From Symbiodinium natans (lineage: Eukaryota; Sar; Dinophyceae; Suessiales; Symbiodiniaceae): a stretch of DNA of 20,000 bases. Shown here in pieces: positions 15,162 through 20,000 of this stretch. The stretch spans positions 140,001 through 160,000 of the forward strand of contig CAJNDS010000185.1 of the NCBI GenBank assembly GCA_905221605.1, in the 5' to 3' direction. Below the pieces are notes generated by a model, which was not told the origin of the DNA, ran no database searches, and saw only the letters and a program-made list of their open reading frames with translations. The translations under genes and the position numbers were made by a program. The first letter of the stretch is position 1. Each line of letters begins with the position of its first letter.

Positions 15162-15300
15162 AACCCTAAACCCTAAACCCTAAACCCTAAACCCTAAACC
15201 CTAAACCCTAAACCCTAAACCCTAAACCCTAAACCCTAAACCCTAAACCCTAAACCCTAAACCCTAAACCCTATACCCTAAACCCTAAACCCTAACCCTG
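15162..15300 (-). repeat. CCCTAAA array, about 19 units
   Basis: Nearly perfect, with one CCCTATA-type change near 15272. It is followed by degenerate words to about 15360 and unique sequence to 15512 with no gene seen. Confidence 0.96.
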
Positions 15301-15851
15301 AACTCTAAACCCGAAAACGCCTGAAACCCTAAAGCCCTAAGCCCCAAAAGCCCTACCCATAGCTCCTAAACTGAAGGCTTGAAATAACGCCAAGTAACCT
15401 AGCCCCCTGAGCCCGAAGAGCAACCCTCAAAGCCCACTTCTGCACGTCAAACGCCCTTCAAGTGGGTTGTTGTCAAAATGCTTGTTCCCGAAATTGACGT
15501 TAAATCGGAACTCCCTCGGTGCCGCCTTATGTCCTGAAGGAAAAGAAGCTGATTGAGATGGAGTAGCAAACGCGACATTTGAAGGATCCAAGCATGATTT
15601 CCTAGAAAGGTTGCTAGCGCGGACCATTTTTCAGACGCTGCTGTCGGACGAGTCGTCACAAGAACTGCTAGTGTTGCTGCTACATACTGCTACTGCTGGA
15701 ATTCTGGCGCGAGCGAAGGTTTCTCCGCTGTCGCCACTTGCGGGGCTCGAGCTCCAGCAAGCATAGCGCTCTCGGTTCTATGGTGTTCCTTTGTGGTCTG
15801 CTAGAGGAGGAATAGGCCATGGTCTGCCGGGGAAGGTTGCGTTGACATTTT

Positions 15852-15884
15852 GCTAGCGCGGTGCTAGCGCGGCGCTAGCGCAAA
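15852..15884 (+). repeat. 11-bp motif triplet A
   Basis: GCTAGCGC starts at 15852, 15863 and 15874, exactly 11 bp apart. A lone copy lies at 15613. GCTAGC is itself palindromic. Confidence 0.9.
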
Positions 15885-16180
15885 ACACTGCCGGATTTTC
15901 CTAGATCTGATACTACGTCGTGATGAACGACGAAAACAAGCCAGGAGCAGCAAATGTACCAAGTATAACAAGAAATCGTTTCTTTCTTGTCATCGTTTTT
16001 CCTAGAAGAACCTCTATCCTGGCAACAGGGGCCCCGTCAATTCATAACGAAGAGGCGCGGGGGTTGTTGCACCACCCTGGATGTTGTACGCATATTTCGG
16101 GTGGTGCGCCTGGCTGGGCCTTCTCAATGAATCTGCTTAGTGGTGACATGCGAAATTTGAAATAATGTCTGTTGATTTTA

Positions 16181-16213
16181 CCTAGCGCGAACCTAGCGTT
16201 TTCCTAGCGCCAC
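16181..16213 (+). repeat. 11-bp motif triplet B
   Basis: CCTAGCG starts at 16181, 16192 and 16203, again exactly 11 bp apart, 329 bp after triplet A. Confidence 0.9.
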
Positions 16214-16249
16214 ACTGGGGTTTCAGGGGATCCCCCTCGGTGCCGCCTT

Positions 16250-16368
16250 TTAGCAAAGACATGAAAATAGACCGGCCAAACCAATTAATGTAAATTAAAG
16301 TAACTGAGCAGACACGCGAATTTGAACGCAACCCAAGTAGAAACACCAGACATGAAGCCCCTAGACCC
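16250..16368. other. unique spacer
   Basis: AT-richer sequence with no recognisable gene. Confidence 0.5.
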
Positions 16369-16480
16369 GAATCCCTAAACCCTAAAACCCCAGAAACCCT
16401 CAACCCCGAACCCCCCAAACCCTAAACCCTAACCCTAAACCCTAAACCCTAAACCCTAAACCCTAAACCCTAAACCCCAA
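16369..16480 (-). repeat. CCCTAAA array
   Basis: Degenerate CCCCAGAA-type words, then regular CCCTAAA. Confidence 0.94.
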
Positions 16481-16505
16481 GCCTCGTTGTGCTCAATTGC
16501 GGCAC

Positions 16506-16568
16506 TTGCCGAGGGAAGATGAGATCTCCGGCAACAAGGTCGTTTCGAAGCTCTGCCTGTTGACGAAC
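16506..16568 (-). CDS. putative exon
   Basis: On the minus strand AAGCACAG precedes and GTGCCG follows 63 bp, 21 codons in phase 0 at both ends, reading VRQQAELRNDLVAGDLIFPR + Q. Third-position GC is only about half, lower than in the other candidates. A plus frame (REDEISGNKVVSKLCLLTNL) has higher third-position GC, so strand is in doubt. CCCTAAA lies left and TTTAGGG right. The phase fits a direct join to the exon at 17199-17234. Confidence 0.33.
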
Positions 16569-16576
16569 CTGTGCTT

Positions 16577-16893
16577 GGGGTTTAGGGTTTAGGGTTTAGG
16601 GTTTAGGGTTTAGGGTTTAGGGTTTAGGGTTTAGGGTTTAGGGTTTAGGGTTTAGGGTTTAGGGTTTAGGGTTTTAGTGTTTAGGGTTTAGGGTTTAGGG
16701 TTTAGGGTTTAGGGTTTAGGGTTTAGGGTTTAGGGTTTAGGGTTTAGGGTTTAAGGTTAGGGTTTAGGGTTTAGGGTTTAGGGTTTAGGGTTTAGGGTTT
16801 AGGGTTTAGGGTTTAGGGTTTAGGGTTTAGGGTTTAGGGTTTAGGGTTTAGGGTTTAGTGTTTAGGATTTAGGGTTTAGGGTTAATTAGGGTT
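16577..16893 (+). repeat. longest TTTAGGG array
   Basis: About 315 bp of nearly perfect TTTAGGG with a few single-base changes (TTTAGTG, TTTAAGG). Positions 16881-16910 change to TTAATTAGGG / TTGATTAGGG 10-mers. Confidence 0.97.
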
Positions 16894-16910
16894 GATTAGG
16901 GTTAATTAGG

Positions 16911-17065
16911 GTTCGCGTTTTCAGCGCCTAAGGATGCAAGGCCCTCAGAGTTCGAGGCTTATGCTCCCACACAAAACAAGCGAAGGGCTTTCAAGCGAAC
17001 GCAAGAGTCTAAACAGCGAAGGCAAAAATCCCAACCACAAGTCTTAGCAAAACCTCTGAACCCCA
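16911..17065. other. unique spacer
   Basis: No gene is seen. Moderate GC. Confidence 0.5.
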
Positions 17066-17132
17066 AGCCCTAAACCCTAAACCCTAAACCCTAAACCCTA
17101 AACCCTAAACCCTAAACCCTAAACCCTAAACC
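17066..17132 (-). repeat. CCCTAAA array
   Basis: About nine units, perfect after the first. Confidence 0.95.
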
Positions 17133-17198
17133 CAGCCTCAATAAACCCTGATTTCCCAACCCTGCGCTCCCCTAAATCCCACCCTCCCTCCGGCAAAC

Positions 17199-17234
17199 CC
17201 TGGAAGCCTTGGCCATCCGAATGTGCACCGTGTC
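17199..17234 (-). CDS. putative micro-exon
   Basis: On the minus strand GAACGCCAG precedes and GTTTGC follows 36 bp, 12 codons in phase 0 at both ends, reading DTVHIRMAKASR. The splice signals are good and the phase matches the exon upstream (17717-17812). At this length chance cannot be excluded. Confidence 0.33.
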
Positions 17235-17258
17235 CTGGCGTTCACAAGAGAAGCTTGA

Positions 17259-17306
17259 CCCCTAAACCCTAAACCCTAAACCCTAAACCCTAAACCCTAA
17301 ACCCTG
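17259..17306 (-). repeat. CCCTAAA array
   Basis: About six units, ending head-on against G-rich plus-type repeats. Confidence 0.93.
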
Positions 17307-17480
17307 GGGCTTCTGGGTTTGGGGTTTAAGGGGGGTTTAGCGGGTTAGGGGGGTTAAGGGGTTTAGGGGGGTTAAGAGGTTTGGGGGGCTTAGGTCGCTT
17401 TGGGGGCTTAGGGGCTTTGGGGGCATAGGGCTTTGGGGCTTAGGGGGCTTAGGGGGTTTCTGGGTTTGAGGGTTTGGGGT
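17307..17480 (+). repeat. degenerate GGGGTTTAG / GGGGCTTAG array
   Basis: G-rich words of 8-11 bp such as GGGGGGTTTAG and GGGGGCTTAG. It forms an inverted junction with the CCCTAAA array at its left. Confidence 0.85.
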
Positions 17481-17531
17481 TGCTTTCTTCGACTGTGCTA
17501 AGGCGGTAGAGAGCTTCTTGCAGCCAGTGGT

Positions 17532-17716
17532 TAACCCTAAACCCTAAACCCTAAGCCCTAAACCCTAAACCCCAAAAAGGGAAGACACACGCTCCCACAT
17601 TGTCCCGGCAGGGTTGCATTTAGGGGGGCATATCAGGGTTCCCCAACTCCTGTCTGAGATACTGTAGGTGAACCCTAAGTCTGCGTACCCTAAACCCTAA
17701 ACCCTAAACCCTAAAC
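17532..17716 (-). repeat. two CCCTAAA arrays with spacer
   Basis: 17532-17575 and 17685-17716 are CCCTAAA. The 110 bp between them has no clear gene. The second array ends exactly at the proposed donor of the next exon. Confidence 0.85.
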
Positions 17717-17812
17717 CCGCTCCTTGTCCGTTTTGAAGCCGTGCTTTGCAATGGGGTTTGAGTCATCCGTCTCGTCTGAGAGAGCCATGCTCGAGCTTTT
17801 GAGACAGTTCAC
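17717..17812 (-). CDS. putative exon, best example
   Basis: On the minus strand ATGTGCCAG precedes and GTTTAGGGTTTAGGG follows 96 bp, 32 codons in phase 0 at both ends. It reads VNCLKSSSMALSDETDDSNP then IAKHGFKTDKER. The peptide is polar with a balanced charge pattern. The donor GT belongs to the first telomere-type unit. CCCTAAA lies left and TTTAGGG right. A plus frame (ERAMLELLRQFTWHIMR) is also open. No family is recognised. Confidence 0.45.
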
Positions 17813-17827
17813 CTGGCACATCATGAG

Positions 17828-17964
17828 AGGGTTTAGGGTTTAGGGTTTGGGGTTTTAGGGTTTAGGGCTTAGGGTTTAGGGTTTAGGGTTTAGGGTTTAG
17901 GGTTTAGGGTTTAGGGTTTAGGGTTTAGGGTTTAGGGTTTAGGGTTTAGGGTTTAGGTTAGTCC
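17828..17964 (+). repeat. TTTAGGG array
   Basis: Mixed for the first 40 bp, then perfect TTTAGGG. Confidence 0.96.
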
Positions 17965-17971
17965 CTTTGAA

Positions 17972-17991
17972 GGGGGGGAGGGGGGGGGGGG
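17972..17991 (+). repeat. poly-G run with one A
   Basis: Seven G, A, twelve G, shortly after a TTTAGGG array. Confidence 0.9.
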
Positions 17992-18059
17992 TGGAGTTCT
18001 AGCAGGAGCTGTAGCATGAAAGGCAACTCGGAAACACCAAAATCAGCCGAACCCTAAAC

Positions 18060-18180
18060 CCCGGTGAGGGATTCACTGCTTGGGGCTTGCGGGATTAAAG
18101 CCCCCAAGGTCCGGCGCCCACAAGCTGCAGACGACACAGCAACCTGTTGCAGGTGGGACCCCGCCCCCGCTAGGGGCCCC
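18060..18180. other. exon-like island, strand unresolved
   Basis: The minus strand, after CCTGCAACAG, is open in two frames: VAVSSAACGRRTLGALIPQA, and with two bases skipped CCVVCSLWAPDLGGFNPASP. The plus strand has GLAGLKPPRSGAHKLQTTQQ before CAG/GTGGGA. All are plausible. Confidence 0.28.
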
Positions 18181-18310
18181 ACGCCCCCTACACCCTAGAC
18201 CTCTAAGCCCCTAAACCCCTAAACCCCCAAACCCCCAAAAACCCTGAACCCCTAAACCCCCCACACCAACCTCTAAACCCCAAACCCCTTACCCCCTACA
18301 CCCCTAAATT
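18181..18310 (-). repeat. degenerate CCCCTAAAC array
   Basis: C-rich words CCCCTAAAC, CCCCCAAAC and CCCCTACAC. Confidence 0.85.
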
Positions 18311-18361
18311 TACCTTCCGTAGGGCTCTTGGGTGCACCAAGAGTTGAAGCCCAGCGCGCCG

Positions 18362-18438
18362 AATCCTAAACCCTAAACCCTAAACCCTAAACCCGAAACC
18401 CTAAACCCTAAACCCTAAACCCCAAACCCCAAACCCCA
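18362..18438 (-). repeat. CCCTAAA / CCCCAAA array
   Basis: CCCTAAA, then three CCCCAAA units. Confidence 0.94.
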
Positions 18439-18447
18439 AAGAAAGAC

Positions 18448-18520
18448 CGGGAGCCTCTCCGAAGTCGTCCGCCCGGATGTAGAGGTGCCCGCCCTGCACG
18501 CGCTTCTCCGGCTTCCAGTC
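18448..18520 (-). CDS. putative exon, strong codon bias
   Basis: On the minus strand TCTCCGCAG precedes and GTCTTT follows 73 bp, 24 codons + G. It reads DWKPEKRVQGGHLYIRADDF then GEAP. Only one or two third positions are A or T, the strongest coding bias in the window, and the plus frames are clearly worse. CCCTAAA lies left and TTTAGGG right. The phase does not fit a direct join to 17717-17812, so another exon may lie between, perhaps in 18060-18180. No family is recognised. Confidence 0.5.
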
Positions 18521-18533
18521 CTGCGGAGATCAG

Positions 18534-18672
18534 GGCTTAGGGTTTAGGATTTGGGGTTTAGGGTTTAGGGTTTAGGGTTTAGGGGTTTAGGGTTTAGGGT
18601 TTAGGGTTTAGGATTTAGGGTTTTGGGTTGAGGGGTTTGGGGTTTAGGGTTTGGGGTTTAGGGTTTTAGGGG
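18534..18672 (+). repeat. TTTAGGG array with variants
   Basis: TTTAGGG with ATTTAGG, TTTGGGG and one 8-mer. The spacer 18673-18800 has no clear gene. Confidence 0.93.
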
Positions 18673-18805
18673 GAGAAGATCCCTGACATTTGGGAATAAT
18701 TTTTCTCGATCTTCTCGGGATGCCTATGGCATTTAGGGGGGCAGATTCTCCAAAAAGGGGACAAAGGAGGAATCCAGCCTGTGTCCCACACCTTTGGCTA
18801 CCTAT

Positions 18806-18875
18806 TAGGGTTGAGGGTTGAGGGGTTTAGGGCTCAGGGTTTGGGGTTTAGGGTTTAGGGTTGAGGGTTGAGGGT
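18806..18875 (+). repeat. TTGAGGG/TTTAGGG array
   Basis: TTGAGGG words at both ends and TTTAGGG in the middle. Confidence 0.9.
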
Positions 18876-18927
18876 CCGAGTAGTGTTTAAGGTATGCTGG
18901 CAAAAGGGGGTATGCCTTGACTTCCCT

Positions 18928-18966
18928 CTAAACCCTAAACTTTAAACCCTAAACCCTGAACCTTTA
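18928..18966 (-). repeat. short CCCTAAA array
   Basis: About four units with CTTTAAA variants. Confidence 0.85.
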
Positions 18967-19011
18967 ACAGGTACGCTGCTGAGCTCAGCAGCCCCAATCC
19001 CTCAAGCGCAC

Positions 19012-19064
19012 CTCTGCCTCCTGGCTGCGTGGCGTCGAGGCATCCGACATCTCCGAGGTCATAT
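19012..19064 (-). CDS. putative exon
   Basis: On the minus strand CTGCGCAG precedes and GTGCGC follows 53 bp reading AT + MTSEMSDASTPRSQEAE, with most third positions G or C. The acidic, Ser/Thr-rich peptide is protein-like. CCCTAAA lies left and TTTAGGG right. Plus frames (YAAELSSPNPSSAPLPPGCV) are open too, after a good TTTAACAG acceptor. No family is recognised. Confidence 0.35.
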
Positions 19065-19077
19065 CTGCGCAGGCTTC

Positions 19078-19165
19078 GGGTTTAGGGTTTACGGTTTACG
19101 GTTAAGGGTCTAGGTTTTAGGGTTTGGTTTAGGGTTTAGGGTTTTGGGGCTTAAGGTCTAGGATG
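19078..19165 (+). repeat. eroded TTTAGGG array
   Basis: TTTAGGG and TTTACGG words with irregular spacing. Confidence 0.85.
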
Positions 19166-19176
19166 TTTCTTGTGCC

Positions 19177-19192
19177 GGGGGGGGGGGGGGGG
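19177..19192 (+). repeat. poly-G run of 16
   Basis: Sixteen consecutive G, 12 bp after an eroded TTTAGGG array. The spacer 19193-19272 has no gene seen. Confidence 0.95.
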
Positions 19193-19272
19193 TGTAGGGC
19201 CCTACGCGTGCGAACTAAGGCCCCAGCCGGAAAAATTCGAAAGCCCTTGCACCTCTCACCCCGAGGAGGCCC

Positions 19273-19366
19273 CCCTAAACCCTAAACCCTAAACCTTCGA
19301 GGTTAGGGTTTAGGGTTCATGGTTCAGGGTTCAGGGTTTGGGTTTAGGGCCCACTCTGGGCCCAAG
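19273..19366. repeat. inverted telomere words and dispersed motif
   Basis: CCCTAAA (19274-19296), then within 10 bp TTTAGGG/TTCAGGG words (19303-19346), then GGGCCCACTCTGGGCCCAAG (19347-19366), the fourth copy of the dispersed 20-bp motif. Confidence 0.75.
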
Positions 19367-19388
19367 AAGCCCTACACCCCGCAAGCAG

Positions 19389-19510
19389 CCACTTCTTCCC
19401 GGGCCTGTTTTCACCGTGGCGGAGGAGTCCTCGGACTTGCGCCACCGGGAGGAGAAGAATCGCAGCATCGAGCGAGACTCCTCCGTCTTCCTGCGGATGA
19501 AGCAGTGCAG
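19389..19510. CDS. putative exon, strand unresolved
   Basis: The minus strand, 19415-19490, lies between CATCCGCAG and GTGAAA and can be read as KTEESRSMLRFFSSRWRKSE then DSSAT. The plus strand, from 19389 after GCAAGCAG, reads VFTVAEESSDLRHREEKNRS then IERDSSVFLRMKQCR. Both have about 90% G/C at third positions. The island is very likely coding on one strand; the plus peptide looks slightly more natural, the minus has both splice signals. A TTTAGGG array follows at the right. Confidence 0.45.
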
Positions 19511-19512
19511 GG

Positions 19513-19630
19513 CTTTAGGGTTTAGGGTTTAGGGTTTAGGGTTTAGGGTGTAGGGTTTAGGGTTTAGGGTTTAGGGTTTAGGGTTTAGGGTTTAGGGTTT
19601 AGGGTTTAGGGTTTAGGGTTTAGGGCTTGG
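19513..19630 (+). repeat. TTTAGGG array
   Basis: About sixteen units, with one GTGTAGG variant. Confidence 0.96.
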
Positions 19631-19883
19631 GAGTTTAGGATTTCGGGTTTAGGGAAAGAGGCCCCAAACCCCCAAACCCCCGAACGACAGGGAAAACGCC
19701 CCAAATCCTAAGGACGAAGGGCCCTAAGCCCGTGTTGTTAAGCCCTGAACCCTAAACCCTGAATCAAGGGCCAACCAACCGACAACTCCCTCAATCCGAA
19801 GGGTTGAGGTGACAAGCTCTTGACAGAATAAGGGCTTAGGGCCCGAGAAAGCCCCTGGTTTGAACCCACAGCCGCTCAATACT
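19631..19883. other. spacer
   Basis: C-rich eroded words to about 19690, then unique sequence. No gene is seen. Confidence 0.5.
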
Positions 19884-19971
19884 GAAACCCTAAACCCTAA
19901 ACCCTGAACCCTAAACCCTAAACCCTAAACCCTAAACCCTAAACCCTAAACCCTAAACCCTAACCCTCAAC
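19884..19971 (-). repeat. CCCTAAA array
   Basis: About twelve units, ending near the window edge; 19972-20000 may start a further island. Confidence 0.95.
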
Positions 19972-20000
19972 CCTTGCAAGGCGCCAGCAACTCTTTACGC

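Larger units (their letters stand above)
15513..16249. other. block bounded by 16-bp direct repeats
   Basis: CCCTCGGTGCCGCCTT occurs at 15513-15528 and 16234-16249. The block between lacks telomere-type words and has more even base composition. It holds seven CTAGCGC-type words and three TTTTCCTAG words (15896, 15997, 16199). An open frame from an ATG at 15923 to about 16165 (80 aa, NDENKPGAANVPSITRNRFF) has no recognised features. It may be a mobile element or an ancient insert. Confidence 0.5.

Noticed and set aside
15427-15659. 66- and 70-aa minus frames
   Set aside because: Two frames overlap the same bases, cross the 16-bp direct repeat, and neither has recognisable protein features.

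Overview
This is nuclear DNA of a eukaryote whose telomere-type repeat is TTTAGGG (plants, green algae, dinoflagellates and some relatives). No complete prokaryote-like gene, rRNA, tRNA or CRISPR array is visible. My best guess is a dinoflagellate or similar alga. The reasons are short GC-rich exon-like islands of 35-120 bp, long repeat-filled intervals between them, and several apparent exons on one strand. This is inference; other TTTAGGG lineages are not excluded.

About half of the window is made of some fifty interstitial arrays of TTTAGGG (+) or CCCTAAA (-), with variants TTTGGGG, TTTAGGGG, TTAGGGC, TTAGGGA and CCCCTAAGAA. The orientations are not random. Many GC-rich islands have a CCCTAAA array on their left and a TTTAGGG array on their right. 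The sequence between neighbouring islands therefore often starts with TTTAGGG and ends with CCCTAAA, which makes it self-complementary at its ends. On the minus strand many islands read as one open frame between an AG and a GT. In the clearest case (17717-17812) the following intron would begin GTTTAGGG. I read the minus strand as one or more genes with very short exons and telomere-repeat introns, at modest confidence, because short GC-rich islands are often open in several frames. No protein family was recognised.

Layout. 1-10.7 kb: arrays with exon-like islands, one MITE-like element (862-1006), another (8211-8317), and a 407-bp TTTGGGG array (7192-7598). 10.7-14.1 kb: a MITE of the same family is split into two halves by a 3.17-kb insert bounded by an 11-bp direct repeat. 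The insert holds a TTTAGGG array, a C-rich tract, two copies of a roughly 0.85-1.05 kb GC-rich unit plus a 36-bp stub of a third, a near-perfect 142-bp palindrome with a (GC)n centre, and about 750 bp of purine-rich DNA. 14.1-20 kb: more arrays and exon-like islands, and a distinct 0.8-kb block (15.5-16.25 kb) with two triplets of an 11-bp CTAGCGC motif between copies of a 16-bp direct repeat.

The exon calls are frame and splice-site readings made by eye. Transcript data would decide them.
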